In this document: positions 36,526 through 46,079 of the stretch, piece after piece
Layout: the number at the start of each line of letters is the position of its first letter
Position numbering within the stretch: the stretch's first letter is position 1
DNA from: Sulfitobacter alexandrii
GTDB lineage: Bacteria; Pseudomonadota; Alphaproteobacteria; Rhodobacterales; Rhodobacteraceae
Assembly (NCBI RefSeq): GCF_001886735.1
Contig: NZ_CP018076.1
Coordinates: forward strand, 3,410,001-3,474,000
Reading direction: 5' to 3'
Length of the DNA stretch: 64,000 bases
Made by a program: the position numbers and the translations under genes
The notes under the pieces: model-generated
What the model saw: only the letters and a program-made list of their open reading frames with translations
What the model was told of the DNA's origin: nothing
Databases searched by the model: none

Positions 36526-37032
36526 TCAGCGATTGTTCCTGTTGAATATGTTCTCGCCCAGACGTGCAAGAGCATCGCGCAACCCGTTGTCCGCCACCTG
36601 ACCGGCGGTCGCCTCCGCTTTCCTGCGCAGTTCGGGGTCGGGCTCGGCCGTGGCGGCGGGCTTGCGGTGGCCGAACGCCACCCCGCCTTCGGCGAAACCG
36701 GTCGCAGCGGTCTGGGTGATGCGCACGCGCGCGATGGCGTTGTAGCCGTAGACCGCGTTCACCTTGGCACGCAGCTGTTCCTTTTGCATTTCGAGCACCG
36801 GCGCATGCGCCCCGGTAGTCAGCAAGGTCAATGTCGCGCCGAGACCGCCGCGGCCATAGCCGACCTCGACCGGCTCACTGATCGCGGCGATCTCCTCTCC
36901 GGCGATTTCCGGCCATTGCGTGAGCAGACGGGACTGGGCGAATCCCCGCGATTCAGACGCCTTGCGGATCTGGCCGGACAGGAGGCTGTCGGTACGCTTG
37001 AACCCATAGGTTCCGGTGCGGCGAGGTGGCAT
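36526..37032 (-). CDS. DUF721 (DciA-like) family protein
   Basis: A 168-residue protein with the DUF721 domain: LLTQWPEIAGEEIAAISEPVEV, then GATLTLLTTGAHAPVLEMQKEQLRAKVNAVYGYNAI, which has the KH-like fold shared with DciA, the helicase loader of many bacteria. It lacks the long basic N-terminal tail of some members. Two starts are possible: ATG 37032 (MPPRRTG, GGAG upstream) or ATG 37059 (nine residues longer). I prefer 37032 because homologues begin close to it. Divergent from mutY. Confidence 0.82.
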   Translation of the reverse strand: MPPRRTGTYGFKRTDSLLSGQIRKASESRGFAQSRLLTQWPEIAGEEIAAISEPVEVGYGRGGLGATLTLLTTGAHAPVLEMQKEQLRAKVNAVYGYNAIARVRITQTAATGFAEGGVAFGHRKPAATAEPDPELRRKAEATAGQVADNGLRDALARLGENIFNRNNR

Positions 37033-37116
37033 GGTCTTGTAACTCCGATCGTGACGCATACCATAGCGACCTGCTGCGACATCACCACCCCAACACCGCC
37101 CGAGGACCCATAAACA

Positions 37117-38202
37117 TTGCGTGAAACAGCTTTCCCCGGCGACCTGCCGCGCATTCTGCTGGACTGGTACGATATCCACGCCCGCGAGATGCCGTGGCGC
37201 ACCGGACCGGCAGACCGCGAGGCGGGCGTGCTGCCAGACCCCTACCGCGTCTGGCTGAGCGAGATCATGCTTCAACAGACCACTGTCGTTACCGTGCGGG
37301 ACTATTTCGCCCGCTTTGTCGCCCGATGGCCCACCGTCGCCGATCTTGCCGCCGCCGAGGACGCCGAGGTGATGGGCGAGTGGGCCGGACTGGGATACTA
37401 TGCCCGGGCCCGCAACTTGTTGAAATGCGCGCGTGCGGTGGTGGAACGGCACGGCGGCAATTTTCCCGCCGACCACGACTCGCTGCTCGCCCTGCCGGGC
37501 ATCGGCCCCTATACCGCGGCAGCCGTATCCTCCATCGCCTTCGATCTGCAGCGGACCGTTCTCGACGGTAACGTGGAGCGGGTGATGGCGCGGCTGCACG
37601 ATATCCACACCCCGTTGCCAGCCGCGAAGCCCGAGTTGATGGCCCGCGCGAAGGAACTGACCCCGGCCCACAGACCGGGCGACTACGCCCAGGCAGTGAT
37701 GGACCTGGGCGCGACGATCTGTACACCGAGGTCGCCCGCCTGCGGCATATGCCCATGGCGCGATCCCTGCGCCGCACGGGCCGAGGGCACCGCCCCGCTG
37801 CTGCCGAAGAAGACGCCGAAGAAACCCAAGCCCGTGCGCCACGGCACCGTTTACCTGGCACAGCGGACGGACGGGGCATGGCTGCTCGAGACGCGGCCGG
37901 AAAAGGGCCTTCTGGGCGGCATGCTGGGCTGGCCCGGATCGGACTGGCTGGACGTGTCGGAGGATCGCCCCGCCGGCATCCCGCCGGTCACGGCAGACTG
38001 GCAGGTCGCGGCGGGCGAGGTGCGGCACACCTTCACCCATTTCCACCTTGTGCTCGCGATCAGGATTGCACGGGTCGGCATGGACGCCGAACCGGCGCGT
38101 GGCCAATTCGTGTCCCGCAGCGAATTCCGCCCCTCCGATCTGCCCACGGTCATGCGAAAGGCGTTCGATTTGTCGCAGGCGGCGCTTACGGCGGGTCTTT
38201 GA
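37117..38202 (+). CDS. mutY: A/G-specific adenine glycosylase
   Basis: A 361-residue DNA glycosylase removing A opposite 8-oxoG. It contains VWLSEIMLQQTTVVTV (helix and catalytic Glu), the HhH motif LPGIGPYTAAAV with the downstream Asp (LDGNVERVMARL), and the iron-sulfur ligands C-x6-C-x2-C-x5-C (CTPRSPACGICPWRDPC). The C-terminal NUDIX-like domain contacts 8-oxoG. The start is TTG at 37117, the only sensible codon before the conserved N-terminus. The upstream sequence is shared with the DUF721 promoter. Confidence 0.95.
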   Translation: MRETAFPGDLPRILLDWYDIHAREMPWRTGPADREAGVLPDPYRVWLSEIMLQQTTVVTVRDYFARFVARWPTVADLAAAEDAEVMGEWAGLGYYARARNLLKCARAVVERHGGNFPADHDSLLALPGIGPYTAAAVSSIAFDLQRTVLDGNVERVMARLHDIHTPLPAAKPELMARAKELTPAHRPGDYAQAVMDLGATICTPRSPACGICPWRDPCAARAEGTAPLLPKKTPKKPKPVRHGTVYLAQRTDGAWLLETRPEKGLLGGMLGWPGSDWLDVSEDRPAGIPPVTADWQVAAGEVRHTFTHFHLVLAIRIARVGMDAEPARGQFVSRSEFRPSDLPTVMRKAFDLSQAALTAGL

Positions 38203-38255
38203 CCCAAGGCCGACCTGCGCTAAGGAAGGACGTACGAGGCAACGAGATCCACCCC

Positions 38256-39407
38256 ATGGCCCTTGAAGGCACCATCCTGCCGCCCACGGAACTGGCCCGC
38301 GCGACACGCGCGTTGCCCTTCTGGCTGTCGCTGGGCCTGATCCCGCTGGCCTGGGTCACTGCCCTTTACGGCGGCTGGACGGTAATCCTGTTGCCGCTGA
38401 CGACGTGGTACCTCTTCACCCTTCTGGACGCCGTCGTGGGCCTGAACCTCGACAACGCGGATCTTTCGGCGACGGAAAGCGATCTCTTCTGGTACAGGCT
38501 GGTCACGCTGATCTGGGTGCCGGCACAGTTCCTGACCCTGTTCGGGCTGGTCTGGTACGTGCCCCAGGCCGAACATCTGAGCGGTTTCGAACGGTTCATG
38601 GTGTTCTTCGGCGTCGGTGTGATCACGGGCACGGTGGGGATCAACTACTCCCACGAGCTGATGCACCAGAAGAACCGACTGGAACGGTTCCTTGCCGACG
38701 CGCTGCTGGCCATGGTGCTCTACTCCCATTTCCGGTCGGAACATCTGCTGGTGCACCACCGCTATGTCGCGACGCCCCGTGACACGGTGACCGCGCGCTA
38801 TAACGAGGGGTTCCATCGCTTCTATCCCCGCGTTCTGCGCGAATCGCTGATCTCTGCCTTTCGGGCCGAAAAGGCGATGCTCGCCCGCAAGGGGTTGCCC
38901 TGGACCGATCGCGGGAATCCCTTCTTCAAATACTGGGGGCTGCAGCTTTCATGCCTGGTCCTGGCGCTTCTGCTTGGTGGCTGGTCAGGGCTGCTCCTGT
39001 TCCTTGTTCAGGCAGGGGTCGCGATCTGGCAGCTTGAGCTGGTGAACTACATCGAGCACTACGGCCTGACGCGCAAGCACCTGGGCGATGGCAGGTACGA
39101 GCACGTACAGCCGCGCCATTCGTGGAACGCGGCGCACAAGGCATCGAACTGGCTGCTCATCAACCTGCAACGCCACTCCGATCATCACTACAAGCCTGAC
39201 CGCCGGTTCCCCGTTCTGCAGAACTACGGTGCCGATGCGGCCCCGCAACTCCCGCACGGCTACCCGGTGATGACCATGGCGGCGATGTGCCCGCCGGTGT
39301 GGCGGCGCATCATGAACCCGCGCGTGCGCAAGTGGCGCGCGATGTACTATCCCGAGATCACGGACTGGACGCCCTACAACAAACACACCACCCCGCTCCC
39401 CCGCTGA
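38256..39407 (+). CDS. alkB: alkane 1-monooxygenase
   Basis: A 383-residue integral-membrane di-iron hydroxylase of medium-chain alkanes. All four histidine signatures are present: HELMHQ, EHLLVHHRYVATPRD, NYIEHYG and LQRHSDHHY. Hydrophobic segments at about residues 25-70 and 85-130, with others later, fit the six-helix topology. Rubredoxin and rubredoxin reductase, the electron donors, are not adjacent and must be elsewhere. It lies 53 bp after mutY in the same direction; a functional link is not implied. Confidence 0.94.
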   Translation: MALEGTILPPTELARATRALPFWLSLGLIPLAWVTALYGGWTVILLPLTTWYLFTLLDAVVGLNLDNADLSATESDLFWYRLVTLIWVPAQFLTLFGLVWYVPQAEHLSGFERFMVFFGVGVITGTVGINYSHELMHQKNRLERFLADALLAMVLYSHFRSEHLLVHHRYVATPRDTVTARYNEGFHRFYPRVLRESLISAFRAEKAMLARKGLPWTDRGNPFFKYWGLQLSCLVLALLLGGWSGLLLFLVQAGVAIWQLELVNYIEHYGLTRKHLGDGRYEHVQPRHSWNAAHKASNWLLINLQRHSDHHYKPDRRFPVLQNYGADAAPQLPHGYPVMTMAAMCPPVWRRIMNPRVRKWRAMYYPEITDWTPYNKHTTPLPR

Positions 39408-39493
39408 CGTCCGCGATCACCGTCGGTTGAATTGATCGTGAACCGGTGCGCCGGGCGATTTACAGGGCAAGGGTGACGCCCTAGCGTTCCTGC

Positions 39494-40312
39494 ATGATTG
39501 ATCGTCTGCGCCTGATCCCGGGCCTGCTGGCCGTTGTGCTTGCCCTGACCGCCGGGGCCGGTCGCCCCGCCGACGCGCAAACGGTCGAGGTCGACCTCGA
39601 GCTGGTGCTGATGGTCGATGTGTCCCGCTCCATGTCGCAGGCGGAACTGGAACTGCAACGCCGCGGCTATGCCGAAGCCCTGGGGTCGACCGAAGTCTTC
39701 GCAGCCGTGCAATCCGGTCTTTTGCAGAATGTGGCACTGACATACGTGGAATGGGCCGGAACGCAGCAGGTCGTCGTCGACTGGCGCGTCGTCACCACCC
39801 GACAGGACCTGCAGGATTTCGCCAGACAGCTGACGACCAAGCAGGATCCCGGCCTGCGCCGCACCTCGATTTCGGGGGCGCTGGCCTTTGGCGCGAGCAT
39901 GATCGAGCGGAACCAGTACGCCGGCCTACGGCGTGTGATCGACATCTCGGGCGACGGGCCCAACAACCTCGGACCGGGGGTCACGTTCGCGCGGGACGAT
40001 GTTCTTGCCCGGGGCATCACGATCAATGGCCTGCCGCTGATGACCGATGACGGAGCCTATTCACAATTCAATCTTCCCGACCTCGACGTCTACTACCAGA
40101 GTTGCGTGATCGGCGGGCCGGGGGCCTTCGTCATTCCCGTGGTCCAGTGGAGCGATTTCGGAGATGCGGTAAAGCGCAAGCTGGTGCTGGAGATCGCCGG
40201 TTACGAACCCGACCCGCAGGTCATTCCGGCACAGGCCCGCGATCCGCGTGATTGCAGGGTCGGCGAAAAGATCTGGGAGGATTTCTTTGGCAGTCGCGGC
40301 TTCCTGCCCTAG
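39494..40312 (+). CDS. DUF1194 (von Willebrand factor A-like) secreted protein
   Basis: A 272-residue protein with signal peptide (about residues 1-29, LLAVVLALTAGAGRPADAQ). It is followed by a VWA-type Rossmann domain with a MIDAS-like motif LVLMVDVSRSMS and then DISGDGPNNLG, both in the order of a VWA fold. DUF1194 members are periplasmic or extracytoplasmic in Alphaproteobacteria and of unknown function. The metal-binding DxSxS suggests protein-protein contacts. Convergent with ccrM. Confidence 0.88.
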   Translation: MIDRLRLIPGLLAVVLALTAGAGRPADAQTVEVDLELVLMVDVSRSMSQAELELQRRGYAEALGSTEVFAAVQSGLLQNVALTYVEWAGTQQVVVDWRVVTTRQDLQDFARQLTTKQDPGLRRTSISGALAFGASMIERNQYAGLRRVIDISGDGPNNLGPGVTFARDDVLARGITINGLPLMTDDGAYSQFNLPDLDVYYQSCVIGGPGAFVIPVVQWSDFGDAVKRKLVLEIAGYEPDPQVIPAQARDPRDCRVGEKIWEDFFGSRGFLP

Positions 40313-40330
40313 CCGCCCGGCAAAAAAAGA

Positions 40331-40349
40331 CCCCGCCATGACGGCGGGG
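40331..40349 (-). terminator. Rho-independent terminator of ccrM
   Basis: A 7-bp CCCCGCC / GGCGGGG stem, loop ATGAC. Seven Ts follow it on the minus strand (plus-strand As 40322-40328). It lies about 80 bp beyond the ccrM stop and between convergent genes. Confidence 0.88.
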
Positions 40350-40430
40350 CCAAGGTGAGTGCCCTTGAAGGCGGACCTTCATGAGGAAGGCCGCAGGCAC
40401 CGGCGGTGTTCAAAAACTGGATGGGAGGCC

Positions 40431-41622
<1,192 letters not shown>

Positions 41623-41644
41623 AACTGCTTAACGAATTGTCTTG

Positions 41645-42250
41645 CTACAACATATTGTGTACGGGCCTGAACGAACGTCTATGGTGAGGGGTCACACCGA
41701 GATTTTGAAGCGCCGCGATGTGGCTTTTTGATCCATATCCCATGTTGGTCTCCCAGCCGTATCCGGGGTGCTGTTGCGCAAGGGACAACATGACACAATC
41801 GCGACATATTTTTGCCATTATTGAGGCCGCGGAAATGCTCTGAGAGCGCGCGTCCCCCTTGATGACCGTCTCGGCCGGAAGCGCCAGATCACGCGGCAGC
41901 ATGTTACCATCGACCAGCACGTAATCCGGCGGGATCCTCAGCCCTGCCAGCGCCCGCATCATCGCGAGATGGCTGGCGCGCAGGATGTTCATGCTGTCGA
42001 TCTCCGCCACGGTCGCATGGGCGATGCTGACATCGGCAACCTGCATGATCTCGTCGTAGAGCCGGGCACGGGCCTTGGGGGTGAGTTTCTTCGAATCGTT
42101 CAGGCCCGCCGGGATGCGGGCCGGATCCAGCACCACGGCAGCAGCGGTCACCGGACCGGCCAGGGGGCCGCGGCCCACCTCGTCCACACCGGCAATGCGG
42201 CGGAAGCCCCGCAGGCGGGCGGCCGTTTCGAATGTGTAGTCGGGCGTCAT
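41645..42250 (-). CDS. rnhB: ribonuclease HII
   Basis: A 201-residue RNase HII that removes ribonucleotides from DNA and Okazaki primers. The GVDEVGRGPLAGPV active-site block with DE is present, with the GLNDSKKLTPKAR helix, the Asp in DYVLVDGN and the SQSISAASIMAKICRD catalytic Asp region. It is followed by ccrM on the same strand. The two are probably separate transcription units because a full intergenic promoter with GANTC sites lies between them. Confidence 0.95.
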   Translation of the reverse strand: MTPDYTFETAARLRGFRRIAGVDEVGRGPLAGPVTAAAVVLDPARIPAGLNDSKKLTPKARARLYDEIMQVADVSIAHATVAEIDSMNILRASHLAMMRALAGLRIPPDYVLVDGNMLPRDLALPAETVIKGDARSQSISAASIMAKICRDCVMLSLAQQHPGYGWETNMGYGSKSHIAALQNLGVTPHHRRSFRPVHNML

Positions 42251-42324
42251 GGCGCTTCAAAAACGCAAGTCGGCCCGCGCCGCAAGAGCCGGACCTGTCG
42301 AAACGGTCGCGTTCGGATCAAATT

Positions 42325-42354
42325 GTGGGGGAGGCGCCCGAACACCTCCCCCAC
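42325..42354 (-). terminator. hairpin downstream of the 42402-42926 gene
   Basis: A perfect 10-bp stem GTGGGGGAGG / CCTCCCCCAC with a 10-base loop, followed leftward by AATTTGATC. The U-tract is weak, so factor-independent termination is likely but not certain. Confidence 0.65.
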
Positions 42355-42401
42355 GTCCCGCGGGCCAGGGACCTGTCCCGCGGGATTGACCTGCGGAGTT
42401 G

Positions 42402-42926
42402 TTATCCGCGGGCCAATCTGTATCCCGCATCCCGAAGACAGCGCGCCTCGTAGCCGGTGCGCAGGCCATTGGGGGTGCCGAACTTGTACTGGCAGTTCTG
42501 GGGCAGGGATTTCATGTAACGGAAGTTGCGCTGAAGGCAGCGTTCGCCGAACATCTGCACCTTGCCGCGCCGGGTCTCGAAGTTCTGGAAGCATTGCTGC
42601 GGCAGAAGCTTGCTGTTCACGTGACGGGGCAGCGGACGCGGCTGCAGGTTATAGCGCGGCGGTTCGTGGCGGGGCTGGTGAACAAGGGGCGGCCGGTGAC
42701 GCGGCGGCGCGGAACGCGGCGGCGCATAGACCGGCGACGGCTGGCGATGTACCCGCTGCTGCTTTTTCTTGTTGTTGTCATGAATGATCTTGCCGACGAC
42801 GGCGACGCCAAGAATGGCGGCCAGCGCGCGAACGGTATCGCGGTCACCGGCATGGGCGGGCACGGCGCCTATGGCGGTGATCGCGATAGACGCGGCGGCG
42901 ATGGTTGCGATGAAGCGGCGGTACAT
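42402..42926 (-). CDS. secreted protein with Pro/His-rich linker and four-Cys C-terminal domain, unknown function
   Basis: A 174-residue exported protein. The signal peptide (about residues 1-26, ending PAHAG) is followed by a helix ALAAILGVAVVGKII. A Pro/His/Arg-rich linker about 50 residues long comes next, then a compact C-terminal domain with four cysteines (QQC, ERC, QNC, ARC), which suggests two disulfides. The first half resembles glycine-zipper or SH3-like exported proteins. I do not recognise the family. It is monocistronic with a terminator-like hairpin, and divergent from the next secreted protein. Confidence 0.75.
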   Translation of the reverse strand: MYRRFIATIAAASIAITAIGAVPAHAGDRDTVRALAAILGVAVVGKIIHDNNKKKQQRVHRQPSPVYAPPRSAPPRHRPPLVHQPRHEPPRYNLQPRPLPRHVNSKLLPQQCFQNFETRRGKVQMFGERCLQRNFRYMKSLPQNCQYKFGTPNGLRTGYEARCLRDAGYRLARG

Positions 42927-43091
42927 GGCGTGGTCCTTTCCTGTTGGCGCAGACGGGACCCGCCTGCTGATGGGATCAACCTGGGGTCAGGGGGTCCAGA
43001 CAGGCAATAACAGGGGGATGTTATTGGATAGCAGCAGCCCCAAACCCCTTTGGATATTGAATATCATGCGGCAAAGGCGCAGAGATGACGT

Positions 43092-43382
43092 ATGAGACAC
43101 ATCATCCTTCCCCTTCTGTCTGCGGCACTGATCGCCGTCGCCCTGCCCGCCTCTGCGGCAGGCTGCTACGCCGACTACAAGGCCAAGCAGGACAACCCGC
43201 TGCGCCTGCATTACGGAGTGGCGCAGATCAACGGACCCTGCGATGCGGGCAACGCCAAGGCGGAGCTTTCCAGCCGTCTTGCAGCACAGGGATGGACCCT
43301 GCTCAACATCCTTTCGGTCTTTGGCGAGGAAGGGCTGGCACAGAGGAGAGACAGTGCAGGATCAAATTACCTCCGCTTCTGA
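43092..43382 (+). CDS. small secreted protein, unknown function
   Basis: A 96-residue protein with a clear signal peptide (RHIILPLLSAALIAVALPASA, cleavage before AGCYADY). The mature part contains two cysteines (GCYAD and NGPCDAG) likely to form a disulfide, then WTLLNILSVFGEEG. Similar proteins occur across Rhodobacteraceae without assigned function. It overlaps the next gene by 29 bp, and the GAGGAG ribosome-binding site for that gene is inside its coding sequence, so the two should be co-expressed. Confidence 0.8.
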   Translation: MRHIILPLLSAALIAVALPASAAGCYADYKAKQDNPLRLHYGVAQINGPCDAGNAKAELSSRLAAQGWTLLNILSVFGEEGLAQRRDSAGSNYLRF

Positions 43383-44058
43383 CATGCGCCGCTTCGGCGG
43401 GCGCATCGTGGGTTCCGGGATCGCGGCCATCGTGGCCGCGCTGCTGATCGCGGCAGGCCTGCTGTTCTGGTCCCTGCCCGACGCCAATGCGTTCAACGCC
43501 GAAGTGACCCGGATCTTCATCGAGAACGACGATCTGACCTCCGGCGCGGAGATCAAGCTGCTGGAGATTCTCGCCCAGTCCGGCACCGCCTTTTCCGAGA
43601 CGCTGACAAGCTACCGCATGGTGATCTTCGTGCTGCTGGTGTTCGCTACCGCAATGCTCGTGGCGGCATTGGTGTTCCTCATCATGCTGGTGGGGTTCAA
43701 TCGCCGGATGGCACAGATCGAACGGGCAGGCATCCAGGTGAATTCGCTGCTGATCAGCCGCGAGGAGAATACCGTCTACCTCAACAACCTCGGCTTCAAG
43801 CTGACCGACGCCGCGATGGAGACGATGAGCGTGCTGGCGGAGGCAAGGATGGACGATGACGTGCTGTCGGGGTCCGAGATCGAGGGCGTCATTTCGGGCC
43901 GGAATGCCGCCGATTGCGACGAGGCGGCAGGCGCGACCCGGATCAAGCGGCTGCGCGATACGCTGGGCAACCAGATCGTTTCCGAACTGCTGGTCAAGAA
44001 CATCGCGCGGCGCGGCTACATGCTGGCCATCGACAAGGATGTGATCAAGGTGATCTGA
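43354..44058 (+). CDS. membrane-tethered protein with C-terminal winged helix
   Basis: A 234-residue protein. Two hydrophobic helices (about 18-40 and 88-114) enclose a roughly 48-residue loop. After the second helix comes a helical linker and then, at residues 150-228, a segment that follows the OmpR-type winged-helix pattern (FKLTDAAMETMSVLAEA ... RIKRLRDTLGNQIVSELLVK ... RRGYML). The expected topology puts the winged helix in the cytoplasm. The GTG start at 43354 has GAGGAGAGACA upstream, and the longer frame from 43243 is antisupported. It overlaps the preceding secreted-protein gene by 29 bp. DNA binding is inferred from fold pattern. Confidence 0.75.
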   Translation: MQDQITSASDMRRFGGRIVGSGIAAIVAALLIAAGLLFWSLPDANAFNAEVTRIFIENDDLTSGAEIKLLEILAQSGTAFSETLTSYRMVIFVLLVFATAMLVAALVFLIMLVGFNRRMAQIERAGIQVNSLLISREENTVYLNNLGFKLTDAAMETMSVLAEARMDDDVLSGSEIEGVISGRNAADCDEAAGATRIKRLRDTLGNQIVSELLVKNIARRGYMLAIDKDVIKVI

Positions 44059-44130
44059 GGCGCGCTGCACGGTCTGGTCAAGACTGCCGCCCCGACGTAG
44101 GGTCCGGCGGAAACTGCAAGGACCGTCCAG

Positions 44131-44907
44131 ATGCCCGCCCCCATCAATCCCTTCAAGAAGTCCCTGAAAGCCGGCGAAACCGTCTTTGGCTGCTGGCTCG
44201 GTCTGGCCGACACGTTCAGCGCCGAACTGATGGGAGGGGCCGGCTTTGACTGGCTGCTGATCGACGGCGAACACGCGCCCAACGACCTGCGGTCGATTCT
44301 GGCGCAGCTTCAGGTGCTGTCCGCCTCGCCCAGCCACGCCATCGTGCGGGTGCCGATCGGCGAAACCTACCTCATCAAGCAGGTGCTGGACGCCGGCGCG
44401 CAGACCATTCTCGTTCCGATGGTCGAAAGCGCGGCGCAGGCCCGCAAGCTGGTGCGCGACGTCACCTATCCCCCCCACGGGGATCGCGGTGTCGGCTATG
44501 CCCTGACCCGGGCCGCCCGTTTCTCCCGCACCACGGACTACGGCACCACGGCCGACGCCGAGACCTGCCTGCTGGTGCAGGTGGAAAACCGAAAGGGCCT
44601 TGCCGCGCTCGACGAGATACTTGACGTCCAAGGCGTGGACGGGGTGTTCATCGGCCCCGCCGATCTGGCGGCAGACATGGGTCATATGGGCAACGCCCAG
44701 CATCCCGATGTTCAGGGCGCGATCATGGATGCGCTGCGCCGCATCCGTGCGGCAGGAAAAGCGCCCGGCATCCTTTCCACCCGCGACGAGATGACGAGGG
44801 ACGCGCTCGACGCCGGGGCGCAATTCGTTGCCGTCGGTGCGGATGTGCTGTTGCTGAACAGCGCGGCACTGGCGCTGGCTCAAAAGTGGAAAAAGCCAAC
44901 GCGATGA
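44131..44907 (+). CDS. HpcH/HpaI aldolase family protein
   Basis: A 258-residue class II pyruvate-aldolase barrel. The family signature GFDWLLIDGEHAPNDL is at residues 38-53 and the metal-site segment VQVENRKGL / VDGVFIGPADLAADMGH lies in the second half. It splits 4-hydroxy-2-oxo acids to pyruvate plus an aldehyde. Substrate unknown. It shares a 4-bp ATGA overlap with the MFS gene downstream, suggesting that the transporter imports its substrate. Confidence 0.92.
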   Translation: MPAPINPFKKSLKAGETVFGCWLGLADTFSAELMGGAGFDWLLIDGEHAPNDLRSILAQLQVLSASPSHAIVRVPIGETYLIKQVLDAGAQTILVPMVESAAQARKLVRDVTYPPHGDRGVGYALTRAARFSRTTDYGTTADAETCLLVQVENRKGLAALDEILDVQGVDGVFIGPADLAADMGHMGNAQHPDVQGAIMDALRRIRAAGKAPGILSTRDEMTRDALDAGAQFVAVGADVLLLNSAALALAQKWKKPTR

Positions 44908-46079
44908 ATACCGGTCTTGTCCTGCTGGCGCTGGCCTATGTGCTCAGCCAATTTTTCCGTGCCTTCCTTGCTGTCCTCGCCAAGATCCTCGAACTTGATA
45001 TCGGGGCGACTCCCGATGATCTCGCCTTTGCGTCCGGGCTGTGGTTCATCGCTTTCGCGGCGGCCCAGATCCCCATCGGCGCCTCTCTCGACAGCCTGGG
45101 GCCGCGCCGGACGGCGGGCTGGCTGATGCTGCTGGGCTGCGGCGGCGGGGCGGCGGTGTTTGCCATGGCCACGGGGCCGGCGCTCATCGCGGTCGCCATG
45201 GCGATGATCGGCGTGGGTTGCGCGCCGGTTCTGATGGCGTCCTATTACATCTTCGCGCGCGAACATCCACCAGCGCAATTCGCCGTGCTCGCGTCCGTCA
45301 TGGTGGGGGTCGGCAGCCTCGGGAATCTGGTGGCATCCTACCCCATGGCCCTGTCGGCAGAGCTTCTGGGCTGGCGCACGTCGCTCTGGGGTCTGGGCGC
45401 GCTCTCGGCGATGATCGCCCTCGCCATTCTCGTCTGGGTGCGGGATCCGGCCAAGATCGAGGGCGAGGCCAAGGGATCGCTGGGCCAGCTTTTCAAGCTG
45501 AAGGCGCTTTGGTTCATCTTTCCACTCATGGGGGTCAACTATGCCCTACCGGGCGCCATCCGGGGGCTTTGGATCGGTCCCTACCTGACGGATGTCTTCG
45601 GCGCAGACACCGGGGCCGTCGGCCTCGCCAGCCTGTTGATGGGAATTGCCATGATCTCGGGGGCACTGGCCTACGGTTTTGCCGACAGGTTTTTCCCGTC
45701 GCGCAAGTGGATGCTGGCCGGCGGCGCGATGGTGACCAGCCTCGCGACCTTTACCATGATCCTGCTTCCGGCCCAGTCCCTCGTTCTTTCGGTCGTCCTG
45801 ATCTGTGCCATCGGCTTCTTTGGCGGCGGTTACGCGGTGATCATGGCGCATGGCCGCAGCTTTCTGCCGCCACAGCTCATCGGGCGGGGCGTGACGATGC
45901 TGAACCTTTTCAGCATCGGCGGCGTCGGGGTGATGCAGTTCGCCTCCGGCCGGGTCTATTACAGCTATGCCGGAACGGGCGACGCGGTGCTGCCCTATGT
46001 CATGGTGTTCCTGTTGCTGGGCTGCTGCCTGGTATCGGGGTTGTTTCTCTATCTCTTCAGCCGGGACAAGTCAGACTGA
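44904..46079 (+). CDS. MFS transporter
   Basis: A 391-residue major facilitator with about twelve hydrophobic segments and the loop 2-3 signature ASLDSLGPRRTAGW (G-x-x-x-D-R-x-G-R-R variant). It lacks the second large loop. The ATG at 44904 overlaps the aldolase TGA; a GTG six codons upstream (44886) is in frame but is inside the aldolase coding sequence. The coupled aldolase suggests uptake of an aromatic or sugar-acid catabolite. Convergent with the DUF3095 gene. Confidence 0.9.
   Translation: MNTGLVLLALAYVLSQFFRAFLAVLAKILELDIGATPDDLAFASGLWFIAFAAAQIPIGASLDSLGPRRTAGWLMLLGCGGGAAVFAMATGPALIAVAMAMIGVGCAPVLMASYYIFAREHPPAQFAVLASVMVGVGSLGNLVASYPMALSAELLGWRTSLWGLGALSAMIALAILVWVRDPAKIEGEAKGSLGQLFKLKALWFIFPLMGVNYALPGAIRGLWIGPYLTDVFGADTGAVGLASLLMGIAMISGALAYGFADRFFPSRKWMLAGGAMVTSLATFTMILLPAQSLVLSVVLICAIGFFGGGYAVIMAHGRSFLPPQLIGRGVTMLNLFSIGGVGVMQFASGRVYYSYAGTGDAVLPYVMVFLLLGCCLVSGLFLYLFSRDKSD

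Noticed and set aside
42357..42384. CCCGCGGG palindromes downstream of the 42402-42926 gene
   Set aside because: CCCGCGGG is self-complementary and common in GC-rich DNA; it adds no clear structure beyond the terminator hairpin.
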